From: BRH-c25 sp029553855
GTDB taxonomy: Bacteria > Bacillota > Clostridia > Lutisporales > Lutisporaceae
NCBI GenBank assembly: GCA_035375865.1
Contig: DAOSQO010000013.1
Span: forward strand, 1-23,720
DNA: 23,720 nt
Direction: 5' to 3'
Below the pieces are notes generated by a model. It made no database searches and was not told the DNA's origin. It saw only the letters and a program-made list of their open reading frames with translations. Position numbers and translations under genes: made by a program. Shown one piece after another: positions 15,849-23,720 of the stretch (position 1 is its first letter; each line of letters starts with the position of its first letter).

Positions 15849-16500
15849 AGTCTCTGTCCCTTCTGTATGAACAATATTTATCTTCACAGCTGCCGCATTT
15901 GCATTCCACTGTATCGCAGCCCTCATTCTGCATGCCGATTATTGCCGTCACCGATTTCCTCGGAATCATTATGCTGCTTTCATTTACACTAAGCCCTATT
16001 TTCTCATAAGTTTTCAATGCCCTGACAATCTCTTTTTGAATACCTATATAAAAATCACCATAGCCCGGACTGAATCTGGAGGTTGTTTCCAATCCCATGA
16101 TTTTTGCCCTGGCTTTTATTTCTTCCTGGACAATATCACAGCAGGATTCTACTGCTGCTGTAGCACAGGCATCAAAAATCAGCCCTTTTGTCAGGTCCGC
16201 CCTGGTATAAAAATCTATTCGCCTATCAACTTCAAGCCCCAGGGTCACGGCCATTACGGCACATTTTTCCGCTTTGGCCAGATTAGAGTGGATATCCCTT
16301 CCCCGAAGTATGAGAGTAGTGCCCTTCAGGCACAGACCTTCTTCATTACCCTCAATATCATATATTTCATATGTAAAGCCCAAATTTGAAACAGTCCTGA
16401 CCTCGCTTACACATTCATCCAAAAGGCCTGCCAGACTGTCATCTATTTTCTGGCCACGATAACCCAGATATCTTAAAACTTCTTTCTTATCTATGTTCAT
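15841..16500 (-). CDS. Stand-alone methionine synthase activation-domain protein
   Basis: A 219-residue partner that binds AdoMet and helps return oxidised cob(II)alamin in MetH to the active state. Homology to the C-terminal domain of long MetH is seen in RFSPGYGDFYIGIQKEIV (about 142-160) and SIMIPRKSVTAIIGM. Sequence before this is the helical domain start, and the tail carries five cysteines in C195-x4-C-x-C-x2-C-x4-C210, which full-length MetH lacks and which may bind metal or an Fe-S cluster. The ATG has GGAGGGT upstream. Its stop overlaps the metH start by 8 bp. The pair forms an operon from the promoter at 16542-16570, divergent from the SAM-riboswitch operon. Confidence 0.9.
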   Translation of the reverse strand: MNIDKKEVLRYLGYRGQKIDDSLAGLLDECVSEVRTVSNLGFTYEIYDIEGNEEGLCLKGTTLILRGRDIHSNLAKAEKCAVMAVTLGLEVDRRIDFYTRADLTKGLIFDACATAAVESCCDIVQEEIKARAKIMGLETTSRFSPGYGDFYIGIQKEIVRALKTYEKIGLSVNESSIMIPRKSVTAIIGMQNEGCDTVECKCGSCEDKYCSYRRDRDYE

Positions 16501-16541
16501 ATAGAACCCTCCAATGCAGGTATCTTAATCCTTTCGGATTT

Positions 16542-16570
16542 AACATATAATATACATATTTTATCGTCAA
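16542..16570 (-). promoter_or_regulatory. Promoter of the activation-domain/metH operon
   Basis: Minus strand -35 TTGACG (16565-16570), 17-bp spacer, -10 TATGTT (16542-16547). Start near 16535, giving a leader of about 35 nt. No SAM riboswitch is present on this strand, so this half of the locus is not under the same RNA control. Confidence 0.55.
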
Positions 16571-16654
16571 ATGCAACATTTAAATATTTTAGCATACCTG
16601 CTATCTATTGGCATTATTAGTAGGCGCACTAAAAAAAATTTTTTACATAATGTA

Positions 16655-16683
16655 TTGACAAATGGTAAAAAATAAAATAGAAT
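16655..16683 (+). promoter_or_regulatory. Promoter of the SAM-riboswitch operon
   Basis: Exact -35 TTGACA (16655-16660), 17-bp spacer, -10 TAGAAT (16678-16683). Transcription would start near 16690, about 26 nt before the riboswitch. Confidence 0.82.
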
Positions 16684-16715
16684 CTCATATAAGTGTAAAA
16701 ATTGAATATTCAATA

Positions 16716-16824
16716 CTTATCCAGAGAGGTGGAGGGACTGGCCCGATGAAGCCCGACAACCGGCATTCTCATTCGAATGCAGCGGTGTCAATTCCTGCAG
16801 AATTTTTATTCTGAGAGATAAGGA
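16716..16824 (+). ncRNA. SAM-I (S-box) riboswitch
   Basis: Binds S-adenosylmethionine and switches off the operon at 16952-19990. Seen: P1 arms CTTATCC (16716-16722) and GGATAAG-complementary GATAAGG near 16817-16823, AGAGAGGTGGAGGGACTGGCCC, GATGAAGCCCGACAACC with the kink-turn and pseudoknot parts, a variable P3 arm, and CTGAGAGATAAGG at the 3' side. All match the S-box consensus. It lies between a strong promoter and an intrinsic terminator, the usual layout for transcriptional control. Confidence 0.96.
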
Positions 16825-16866
16825 TAGCATAGACATAAGGTATAATATACTTTATGAGCCGAATTC

Positions 16867-16898
16867 AGGCCGCTTTCTTATCCGGAAGCGGCCTTTTC
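16867..16898 (+). terminator. Riboswitch-controlled terminator
   Basis: Perfect 9-bp stem AGGCCGCTT (16867-16875) with its complement at 16886-16894, then TTTT. The loop contains CTTATCC, an exact repeat of the riboswitch P1 5' arm, so alternative pairing is possible. It would form when SAM is bound. Confidence 0.85.
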
Positions 16899-16951
16899 CA
16901 TTTGCTTTCTATTGTCTTATAATCGAAAACTTAGAGGAGGTAAAAAATCGT

Positions 16952-18103
16952 ATGCCAGTAAAAAAGACCTATGAAGAAATCAACGATAAGATAAGTAAAG
17001 GAAAAGCCGTTGTGGTTACAGCCGAAGAACTGACAGGCATAGTAGAGGAGCAAGGCATTGCCGGAGCAGCAAGCTATGTGGATGTAGTGACAACCGCAAC
17101 CTTCGGACCAATGTGTTCCTCCGGGGCCTTCCTTAATTTCGGGCACTCGGACCCGCCAATCAGAATGGAAAGAATAGAGCTTAACAATGTAAATGCCTAT
17201 GGAGGGCTTGCCGCAGTGGATTCATATATAGGGGCTACAGAGCCCTCAAAGGATAAGGGCATAGAATACGGAGGGGCTCATGTGATTTGCGATCTGATTG
17301 AGGGCAAAAAGATAAACCTTAAGGCTTACTCCCACGGCACTGATTGTTATCCGCGCCTTGAGCTGGACACATACATTACAAAGGATTCGATAAACGAAGC
17401 TTACCTTTTCAACCCGAGAAACTGCTACCAGAATTATGCCGCGGCAATAAACACCTCGGATAGAACCTTATATACTTACATGGGTGTCCTTCAGCCGTGC
17501 ATGGGAAATGTGAACTATTCCACCTCGGGAGAATTAAGCCCCTTGCTTAAGGACCCTTATCTAAGGACCATCGGAATCGGCACAAAGATTTTTCTGGCCG
17601 GTGCCCAGGGTTATATATCCTGGCAGGGAACCCAATTTGCCAGCGGGAAGACAAGGGGCGAGAACGGAGTACCACTTTCTTCGGCATGTACCCTTGCGGT
17701 AATAGGAGACCTGAAGCAAATGAGCACTGAATATATAAGGCCTGCAGTCTTTGAGAACTATGGTACTTCAATGTTTGTAGGAATAGGGATACCCATACCG
17801 GTTCTTGACGACCAGCTTCTTTATAGTCTTTCGGTTCGGAACAAGGATATTTATACAGGGATTGTGGACTACAGCGTACCAAGCCTTAACAGACCGGTAA
17901 TTGCAAGATGCAGCTATGAAGAATTGAGAAGCGGGTATGTTGTCATTGAGGACAAAAAAATAAAAACATCGCCCCTTTCAAGCCTTTATAAGGCCAGGAA
18001 AATTGCTTTGGAATTAAAGAAGTGGGTTGCCGAAAATGGCTTTACCCTCCAGCCTCCTATAGCAGCTTTCCCCACGGATACGATGCTGCATTCCTTAAAT
18101 TAA
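16952..18103 (+). CDS. Homocysteine biosynthesis protein (HcyBio/DUF39), aspartate-semialdehyde sulfurtransferase
   Basis: A 383-residue COG1900 family protein. Homologues studied in methanogens (MA1821 type) put sulfide into aspartate semialdehyde to form homocysteine, without O-acyl-homoserine. The conserved cysteines sit in GPMCSSGAF (Cys55) and HGTDCYPR (Cys132), in line with Cys54 and Cys131 that I recall as essential in the archaeal enzyme. Other family blocks are NVNAYGGLAAVDSYIGAT, GGAHVICDL and FLAGAQGYISWQGTQF. It ends after the core and has no CBS domains at the C-terminus, unlike some relatives. The ATG has AGAGGAGGT upstream. It is the first gene after the SAM riboswitch and is followed by its expected partners, a ferredoxin and a UPF0280 protein. 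Confidence 0.9.
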   Translation: MPVKKTYEEINDKISKGKAVVVTAEELTGIVEEQGIAGAASYVDVVTTATFGPMCSSGAFLNFGHSDPPIRMERIELNNVNAYGGLAAVDSYIGATEPSKDKGIEYGGAHVICDLIEGKKINLKAYSHGTDCYPRLELDTYITKDSINEAYLFNPRNCYQNYAAAINTSDRTLYTYMGVLQPCMGNVNYSTSGELSPLLKDPYLRTIGIGTKIFLAGAQGYISWQGTQFASGKTRGENGVPLSSACTLAVIGDLKQMSTEYIRPAVFENYGTSMFVGIGIPIPVLDDQLLYSLSVRNKDIYTGIVDYSVPSLNRPVIARCSYEELRSGYVVIEDKKIKTSPLSSLYKARKIALELKKWVAENGFTLQPPIAAFPTDTMLHSLN

Positions 18104-18131
18104 AATTTACGAAATATATAGGAGGTATGAA

Positions 18132-18323
18132 ATGAGCAGTCTGGATATAGATAAGGAAAAATGTGTAAACTGCGGCGCTTGCACTGCGGTATGCAACGAA
18201 GACGCCCTTTGCATGGAAAAGGAAGATTGGACTCTGAGCTTTAACGAGTCTGTCTGCACACACTGCAACGCCTGCGTGAAGGCGTGCCCATTAAGAGTTA
18301 TAAGTTTGAAATATACGGCATAG
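18132..18323 (+). CDS. Small 2[4Fe-4S] ferredoxin, homocysteine-pathway partner
   Basis: A 63-residue ferredoxin with two complete cluster motifs, CVNCGACTAVC (from residue 11) and CTHCNACVKACP (from residue 42). It most likely supplies electrons for sulfide insertion by the HcyBio protein. In the methanogen system the matching protein has a NIL domain ahead of the clusters, about twice this length; here that domain is missing and the protein starts directly at the first cluster. ATG with AGGAGG at ideal spacing, 28 bp after the HcyBio stop and 9 bp before the next start. Confidence 0.92.
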   Translation: MSSLDIDKEKCVNCGACTAVCNEDALCMEKEDWTLSFNESVCTHCNACVKACPLRVISLKYTA

Positions 18324-18332
18324 GTGATTTTT

Positions 18333-19055
18333 ATGTATCAGGAAAGAAGCTACCGCAAATATATGAAAACTGATGAATTGGTAAGCTTTAACGTATGCGA
18401 GTATGAATCCGATCTGCAGATATCTGCCATATCAAACCTGGAGGAGGAAGCAAGAAATTCCCTTATCGGATATCGGCGGGAGATTACCGAATACATTAAA
18501 AAACATCCCATATTTCTAACGAGCCTGGTCCCGATTGAATCCGAACATAACGCACCTGATATTATTCAGGCAATGTGCCTTGCAGCAAGGCTTGCAGGCG
18601 TAGGGCCCATGGCGGCGGTGGCCGGAGCCGTTTCAAAATATGTTGGAAGGCACCTTCTTAAATTTACCGATGAAGTAATAGTAGAAAATGGGGGAGATAT
18701 ATATATAAAGTCCAAAAGGGAGAGACGAACACTTATATATGCAGGAGACTCACCCTTCTCAAATAAACTTGCCCTCCTTATTCCCGGCAATGACCGGGAA
18801 TTTGGAATATGCACATCAAGCGGAACTGTCGGGCACTCGCTGAGCTTCGGCTGCGCAGATGCCGCAGTCGTAGTCTCGAAGGATGCGGTTCTGGCTGATG
18901 CCGTGGCAACCGCCACAGGGAATATAGTCAAAAGCAGGGACGATATCAAAGCCGGAATTGAATTTGCCATGTCTATTAAAGGAATAGAAGGAGTTGTCCT
19001 AATAATTGGCAACAAAATGGGTGCCCAGGGAGATATTAAAATACTAAAAGCCTAA
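18333..19055 (+). CDS. UPF0280 (COG2122) protein, ApbE-like, homocysteine-pathway partner
   Basis: A 240-residue protein of the UPF0280 family, distantly related to the flavin transferase ApbE. Family blocks seen are the MYQERSYR start, AARLAGVGPMAAVAGA (about 90-105), ENGGDIYIK, GICTSSGTVGHSLSFGCADA and a C-terminal GNKMGAQGDIK. COG2122 has been linked genetically to homocysteine synthesis together with HcyBio and ferredoxin in anaerobes; its chemistry is unknown to me. The G-rich and ENGGD parts are where ApbE binds its flavin and metal. ATG 18333 is chosen over GTG 18324, because AGGTGA lies six bases before it and family proteins begin MYQER. It sits between the ferredoxin and metF in one transcript. 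Confidence 0.88.
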   Translation: MYQERSYRKYMKTDELVSFNVCEYESDLQISAISNLEEEARNSLIGYRREITEYIKKHPIFLTSLVPIESEHNAPDIIQAMCLAARLAGVGPMAAVAGAVSKYVGRHLLKFTDEVIVENGGDIYIKSKRERRTLIYAGDSPFSNKLALLIPGNDREFGICTSSGTVGHSLSFGCADAAVVVSKDAVLADAVATATGNIVKSRDDIKAGIEFAMSIKGIEGVVLIIGNKMGAQGDIKILKA

Positions 19056-19066
19056 GGAGGATGGAA

Positions 19067-19990
19067 ATGAAAATAAAAGAACTTTTTAAAAACAAACCTG
19101 TAATATCCCTTGAGATATTCCCGCCGAAGCCGGAATCTCCAATTAATACCATACTGGATACCATAGCTGCGCTGTCGGATCTGAATCCGGGCTTTATAAG
19201 CGTGACCTACGGCGCAGGCGGCAGCAGCAGGGCTCACACAGTCAATATTGCCGGTATTATAAAAAATAATTATAAAATTGAAGCTCTTGCTCATCTCACT
19301 TGCATAGGCTCAACAAAGGATGATATCGACAATATCCTTAAGCAGCTTCGGGAAAACAAAATAGAAAATGTGTTGGCTCTGAGAGGTGATTTCCCTGCGG
19401 ATGGGAACCCGGATTGTTTAAATCAAACACAATACAAATATGCCGGAGACCTTATTGGCCATATAAAGGAAAAAAGCGACTTCTGTATAGGCGCTGCATG
19501 CTATCCTGAAGGACATATAGAATGCAAAAATAGGATCGAGGATTTAAAGCATCTTAAATCAAAGGCGGATTGCGGGGCTGATTTCCTGATAACTCAGCTT
19601 TTCTTTGATAACGATCTTTTCTATTCCTTTAAAGAAAAGCTCGAAATATCAGGGGTTGATCTACCGGTTTCCGCCGGTATAATGCCCGTAATAAACAAGA
19701 ATCAGATTGAGCGTATAACTAATCTTTGCGGAGCATCCATTCCGGGCAAGTTCAGACGCATACTGGACAGATACGGAGATAATCCCGCGGCATTGAAGGA
19801 AGCCGGTACTGCCTATGCAACGGAACAGATAATAGACCTTCTGTCCTCCGGGGCGGACGGAATACATTTATATACAATGAACCGCCCGGAAACAGCAAGA
19901 AAAATAATCTCCCAGATATCAGATATCAGGGGCTTTTTCAGTGAACAGGAAAAATGCTACGACAGTTCGAACATACCGGTGTACAGCTGA
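19067..19990 (+). CDS. metF: Methylenetetrahydrofolate reductase
   Basis: Reduces 5,10-methylene-THF to 5-methyl-THF, the methyl donor for MetH. The 307-residue barrel shows ISLEIFPPK (catalytic Glu), ISVTYGAGGSSR, HLTCIGST, NVLALRGDFP and FLITQLFFD, all typical of MetF and of short bacterial size with no regulatory domain. ATG 19067 is preferred, since AGGAGG ends at 19060 and touches an alternative ATG at 19061. It is the last gene of the SAM-riboswitch operon. Its 3' end overlaps the convergent ABC gene by 34 bp. The metV partner found beside metF in some acetogens is not present. The tail after QISDIRGFF appears variable. Confidence 0.95.
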   Translation: MKIKELFKNKPVISLEIFPPKPESPINTILDTIAALSDLNPGFISVTYGAGGSSRAHTVNIAGIIKNNYKIEALAHLTCIGSTKDDIDNILKQLRENKIENVLALRGDFPADGNPDCLNQTQYKYAGDLIGHIKEKSDFCIGAACYPEGHIECKNRIEDLKHLKSKADCGADFLITQLFFDNDLFYSFKEKLEISGVDLPVSAGIMPVINKNQIERITNLCGASIPGKFRRILDRYGDNPAALKEAGTAYATEQIIDLLSSGADGIHLYTMNRPETARKIISQISDIRGFFSEQEKCYDSSNIPVYS

Positions 19991-21843
19991 TAATATTTAC
20001 CTTGCATTTTGATTAAATCCTCATGGTCTCCGCGCTCAATTATTCTTCCATCTTCAAGGACCATGATGGCATTGGAATTACGTACGGTAGAAAGCCTATG
20101 GGCAATGACAAAAACAGTTCTGCCTTCCATCAAGGTATCCATGCCTTTTTCGATCAGGGCTTCCGTCCTTGTGTCAATAGAGCTGGTCGCTTCATCCAGT
20201 ATCAATACAGGAGGGTCAGCGACGGCAGCTCTGGCAATAGCAAGAAGCTGGCGCTGCCCCTGACTCAGATTGGCACCGTCCGAAGTCAGCATAGTGTTGT
20301 AACCCTGGGGCAGGTGACTGATAAATGAGTGTGCATTTGCAAGCTTTGCTGCCTTAATGACATCATCATCCGAAGCATCCAGCCTTCCATACCGGATATT
20401 CTCCATAACTGTTCCGGTAAACAGGTGTGTATCCTGCAGAACCATTGAGAGAGAACGTCTCAGATCTGCTTTCTTTATTTTGTTAATATTTATACCGTCA
20501 TAGGTTATTTCCCCATCCGGCACATCGTAAAAACGGTTGATAAGATTGGTAATAGTAGTTTTCCCCGCACCTGTAGAGCCGACAAAAGCAATTTTTTGCC
20601 CCGGTTTTGCATAAAGGCTTATTCCCTTTAATACAATTTCATTTTTATTATAACCAAAGGAGATGCCCTCGAAGCGTACATCACCGGTTACCTCCGTGTA
20701 CCTTGCACCGGCTTCCCAGTCGGGATGCTTCCATGCCCACATACCTGTCGGATTCATTGTCTCTACTATCTCTCCGTTTTCCCTTTTCTCTATATGTACG
20801 AGTTCAATATACCCTTCATCTGTCTCCGGCTTTTCGTCAAGTACTTCAAAAATACGCTCTGCACCCGCAAGGGCACTTAGAATAGAGTTTAACTGCTGAG
20901 AAGCCTGTGTTATGGGATGCGCGAATGAGCGTGAATACTGCAGGAAAGAAGCAATTGTACCCACATCAAGGTATCCCTCGATTGTCATAACTGCTCCGAC
21001 TGCAGCAGTTAAGGCATAATGTATGTAAGAAAGATTTCCCATAACAGGCATTAATATATTGGCAAAGGTATGGGCGCTTGTAGCAGCTTTGCACAATTCT
21101 TCATTCAGCCGCTCAAATTCACCTTTGACTGTATCTTCATGAGAAAATACCTTAATCACCTTTTGACCTTCAACCATTTCCTCAACATAGCCGTTGACCT
21201 TGCCTATTTCCTTCTGCTGATTCTTAAAAAATATCGCGCTCCTGCCGCCGATTTTTCTTATTACGTATAGCATAAGGATAAGCATAAGCACCGCAAGAAC
21301 CGTTAAAAGAGGGCTGAGCACCAGCATCATTACAAATACCCCCGTTACGGTCAAAGCCGACGAAAACAGGTTCGGCATACCGCGGCCCATCATTTCACGC
21401 AGGGTATCGATATCATTCGTATACCGGCTCATTAATTCTCCGTGGGTATGGGCATCAAAATACCTGATCGGCAAAGATTCCATGTGTGTAAATAAATCGA
21501 CCCGCATCTTATATAAAATTCCTGCAGATATGTTCAGCATCAATCTGTTAAAGGTGTAAGTCGCAACAACCCCCAGAATGTATATCATTCCCAGAAGAAT
21601 TATTATAGAAGCAAAGCCTGATAGATCCGGGTCTTTGTTTCCGATTAAAGGAACAATATACTGGTTTATTATAGGCTTTAAGAAATATGTGCCCGCGACA
21701 TTTGCCGCTGAGCTGACAATGACGGAGGCTGCCGCAATAGTCAGATGGAGCTTGTAGCGGAACATATATTTCAATAATCTGCCAATGGTTTTGCCTGCAT
21801 TTTTCGGTTTTGCAGCCGGACGTCTTCTCATTGGTCCCTGCAT
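19957..21843 (-). CDS. ABC exporter half-transporter, subunit with complete Walker B and H-loop
   Basis: A 628-residue fused membrane (six helices, about 30-330) and ATPase subunit. Walker A GSTGAGKTT at 422-430, signature LSQGQ at 526-530, catalytic Glu551 (LILDEATS) and switch His582 (AHRLST) are all there. Its signature has Gln where LSGGQ has Gly. Between the two domains lies an extra 40-50 residue stretch (about 345-395) with TGMWAWKHPDWEAG, seen in clostridial relatives. Together with the next gene it forms a heterodimer of the BmrCD/TM287-288 type that exports drugs or lipids; the substrate is not known. It starts 3 bp after the stop of its partner, so the two are made from one mRNA. 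Confidence 0.93.
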   Translation of the reverse strand: MQGPMRRRPAAKPKNAGKTIGRLLKYMFRYKLHLTIAAASVIVSSAANVAGTYFLKPIINQYIVPLIGNKDPDLSGFASIIILLGMIYILGVVATYTFNRLMLNISAGILYKMRVDLFTHMESLPIRYFDAHTHGELMSRYTNDIDTLREMMGRGMPNLFSSALTVTGVFVMMLVLSPLLTVLAVLMLILMLYVIRKIGGRSAIFFKNQQKEIGKVNGYVEEMVEGQKVIKVFSHEDTVKGEFERLNEELCKAATSAHTFANILMPVMGNLSYIHYALTAAVGAVMTIEGYLDVGTIASFLQYSRSFAHPITQASQQLNSILSALAGAERIFEVLDEKPETDEGYIELVHIEKRENGEIVETMNPTGMWAWKHPDWEAGARYTEVTGDVRFEGISFGYNKNEIVLKGISLYAKPGQKIAFVGSTGAGKTTITNLINRFYDVPDGEITYDGININKIKKADLRRSLSMVLQDTHLFTGTVMENIRYGRLDASDDDVIKAAKLANAHSFISHLPQGYNTMLTSDGANLSQGQRQLLAIARAAVADPPVLILDEATSSIDTRTEALIEKGMDTLMEGRTVFVIAHRLSTVRNSNAIMVLEDGRIIERGDHEDLIKMQGKYYQLYTGMFELS

Positions 21844-21846
21844 GGC

Positions 21847-23574
21847 TTATGCAACTCCTTTCTGCTGTGACTCATAGACTTCCCTGTAAATGGAGTTTGT
21901 TGCAAGCAGCTCTTCATGGGTGCCGATTGCGTCAATTTTACCGTCATCCATTACTATTATTTTGTCGGCGTCGCAGACAGAAGCGATACGCTGTGCAATA
22001 ATGATTGTGGTAACATCCGACAGTTTATCCCTGAAGGCCTGCCGGATTTTGCTATCTGTGGCGGTATCGACAGCACTTGTGCTGTCGTCCAGTATTATGA
22101 TTTTTGGCTTTTTCAGCAAGGCTCTTGCAATACAAAGCCTTTGCTTTTGTCCTCCGGATACGTTCACACCGCCCTGTCCCAGAAAAGTTTCGTAGCCTTC
22201 GGAAAAGGAAACAATAAAGTCGTGAGCCTGCGCCGCTTTACAGGCCTCTTCAATTTCTTCGTCTGTTGCGTTTTTATTGCCCCATTTCAGGTTTTCCTTT
22301 ATTGTCCCCGAAAAAAGGACATTCTTCTGCAGCACCATAGCAACCGCATCCCTCAGCGTATCAAGAGTATAATCACGAACATCGTACCCTCCGACCAAAA
22401 CCCTTCCTTCCGTTACATCATAAAGACGGGGGATAAGCTGAACAAGGCTTGTTTTGCCGGAACCCGTACCGCCAATAATTCCTATGGTTTCACCGGATTT
22501 TATTTCGAAGCTTATGTTGCTCAGAGTTGGGTTTTCACTGCTTTTACTATAGCTGAAAGTTACATTGTCAAAAACTATTGAGCCATTCTCTGCTCTCAGA
22601 CCGGAATCCCCAACCTTATCCCTGATATCAATTTCCTCGTCAATAATCTCAATAATGCGGAGTACTGAAGCTCTCGATATTACAATCATTACAAAAATAA
22701 AAGAAATCATCATCAATGAGATCAGTATCTGCATAACATAGCTGATAAAGCCCATAAGCTCACCGGTCAGAAGTGTCCCTCCTATTATCATCCTGCCTCC
22801 GAACCATGAAATTGAAATCATACATCCATACATAACGAGCTGCATTATCGGCATGCTGAGGATGAGAAGTTTTTCCGCTTTTATCTGTGTTTCACGGACA
22901 GCATTTGCAGCATCTATGAATTTTTCCCTTTCATGGTTCTCGCGTACAAATGCTTTGACAACGCGGATAGCAATCAGGTTTTCCTGTACTGAAGCGTTCA
23001 TGCCGTCATATTTTTTCAGCATTGCCTGGAAGCGGGGATAGGCTTTCGCAGCAATAGAATAAAGCGCTATTCCCATCACAGGTATGGCAATCAGAAATAT
23101 TAAAGCCAACTTTGCATTGATTGCAATCGCCATAATGGTTGCGCTTACGAGCATTACCGGTGCTCTTACAAACATTCTTATTATCATCATGAAAGCTTGC
23201 TGTGTGTTTGTCACATCAGCGGTAACCCTGGTAATCAGGGATGCTGTACTGAATTTATCGATATTGGCAAAGGAAAATTCCTGAATTTTGTCAAACAGTC
23301 TTTTCCGTAATCCCTTGCCAAAGCCCATGCCTGCAACAGCCGCAAACCGTCCGGACAATACTCCGAACAAAAGTGCAAGAAGAGCCATTAAGACCATTAA
23401 AGCTCCCATTTTGAAGACATAACCCGTATCTCCGTTCCTGATACCTACATCTATAATCTTTGACATAATCAGCGGCAGAAATATTTCCAGTATGACTTCT
23501 CCAATAACCATAACCGGGGTCAGAAGCGCATATTTTTTATATTCCCCCAGGCACGGCAGCAGTTTTTTCAGCAT
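21847..23574 (-). CDS. ABC exporter half-transporter, subunit with degenerate catalytic residues
   Basis: A 575-residue fused membrane and ATPase subunit, first gene of the pair. Walker A GGTGSGKTSL at 368-377 and signature VSGGQ are normal. The catalytic Glu after Walker B is Asp497 (IILDDSTS) and the switch His is Gln528 (AQRIAS). The same Asp/Gln pair marks the degenerate subunit of TM287/288-type heterodimers. In the complex the degenerate site is made by this Walker A/B and the LSQGQ of the partner; the active site uses the partner's Glu551 with this VSGGQ. The ATG has AGGAGGA upstream and a promoter at 23626-23655. Confidence 0.93.
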   Translation of the reverse strand: MLKKLLPCLGEYKKYALLTPVMVIGEVILEIFLPLIMSKIIDVGIRNGDTGYVFKMGALMVLMALLALLFGVLSGRFAAVAGMGFGKGLRKRLFDKIQEFSFANIDKFSTASLITRVTADVTNTQQAFMMIIRMFVRAPVMLVSATIMAIAINAKLALIFLIAIPVMGIALYSIAAKAYPRFQAMLKKYDGMNASVQENLIAIRVVKAFVRENHEREKFIDAANAVRETQIKAEKLLILSMPIMQLVMYGCMISISWFGGRMIIGGTLLTGELMGFISYVMQILISLMMISFIFVMIVISRASVLRIIEIIDEEIDIRDKVGDSGLRAENGSIVFDNVTFSYSKSSENPTLSNISFEIKSGETIGIIGGTGSGKTSLVQLIPRLYDVTEGRVLVGGYDVRDYTLDTLRDAVAMVLQKNVLFSGTIKENLKWGNKNATDEEIEEACKAAQAHDFIVSFSEGYETFLGQGGVNVSGGQKQRLCIARALLKKPKIIILDDSTSAVDTATDSKIRQAFRDKLSDVTTIIIAQRIASVCDADKIIVMDDGKIDAIGTHEELLATNSIYREVYESQQKGVA

Positions 23575-23625
23575 TATGTATCCTCCTGTTGAGCAAAGTA
23601 GATGGTTCCCCTTTTGTCTTCTTCA

Positions 23626-23655
23626 ATTATAATACAAATCGTGCGGTTTCAGCAA
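23626..23655 (-). promoter_or_regulatory. Sigma-A promoter of the ABC exporter operon
   Basis: Minus strand -35 TTGCTG (23650-23655), 18-bp spacer, exact -10 TATAAT (23626-23631). Start near 23620, leader about 45 nt. I see no regulator gene for it in the window. Confidence 0.6.
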
Positions 23656-23720
23656 ATACATGAGTTATTAAAACACAACCAATATACAAAATCAAAAAAT
23701 GCCAAAAATTCAAACATAAA

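Noticed and set aside
15849..15926. N-terminal extension of MetH to 15926
   Set aside because: It lies wholly inside the upstream activation-domain gene and has no homology. MetH homology begins at ATG 15848, coupled to the upstream stop.
21916..22581. Plus-strand ORF of 221 codons opposite the ABC gene
   Set aside because: It is a mirror frame of the conserved ATPase domain with no start signal and no domain match.

Overview
The window looks like chromosome from an anaerobic, endospore-forming member of the Firmicutes, probably class Clostridia. The evidence is a GerA-type germination gene, a T-box leader, a SAM-I riboswitch, strong AGGAGG ribosome binding sites, a short MetH with a separate activation-domain protein, and an oxygen-independent homocysteine synthesis operon built around a 2[4Fe-4S] ferredoxin. 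I see no rRNA, tRNA, CRISPR array, transposase or phage gene. Species cannot be named from this sequence alone.

Layout. (1) 1-1588: a gerA-family gene cut by an in-frame stop, then an orphan YtrA-type GntR regulator with its own promoter and three tandem 9-bp repeats. (2) 1976-4245: a GT-C membrane glycosyltransferase converging on a UbiA-type polyprenyl-phosphate phosphoribosyltransferase. (3) 4403-7939: an NAD-salvage unit (NrtR-like Nudix regulator, then nicotinate phosphoribosyltransferase), followed by a secreted stalk-domain protein bracketed by two REP-like palindromes, one of which lies inside its coding sequence. (4) 8071-10338: a promoter and asparagine T-box driving asnA, with a convergent EamA-type transporter. 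(5) 10436-13445: an SDR dehydrogenase plus NhaC-type antiporter operon behind a near-consensus sigma-54 promoter, a palindromic upstream site, and the decayed remains of a sigma-54 activator gene. (6) 13476-19990: a methionine module. metH and its activation-domain gene run leftward. A SAM-I riboswitch drives, rightward, a DUF39/HcyBio sulfurtransferase, a small ferredoxin, a UPF0280 protein and metF. (7) 19957-23655: a heterodimeric ABC exporter with one degenerate ATP site.

How the genes work together. The methionine region holds the parts for aspartate semialdehyde plus sulfide to homocysteine (HcyBio, ferredoxin, UPF0280), for 5-methyl-THF (MetF), and for B12-dependent methylation (MetH with its reactivation partner). 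The rightward half is under SAM feedback. The NAD unit looks autoregulated, because a repeated AGTACT-NCAAT box overlaps the -10 element of its promoter. The most unusual items are the orphaned sigma-54 circuit, the REP-like palindrome that supplies the N-terminus of a secreted protein, the hairpin that encodes the C-termini of two convergent proteins, and the compact homocysteine operon whose ferredoxin lacks a NIL domain.
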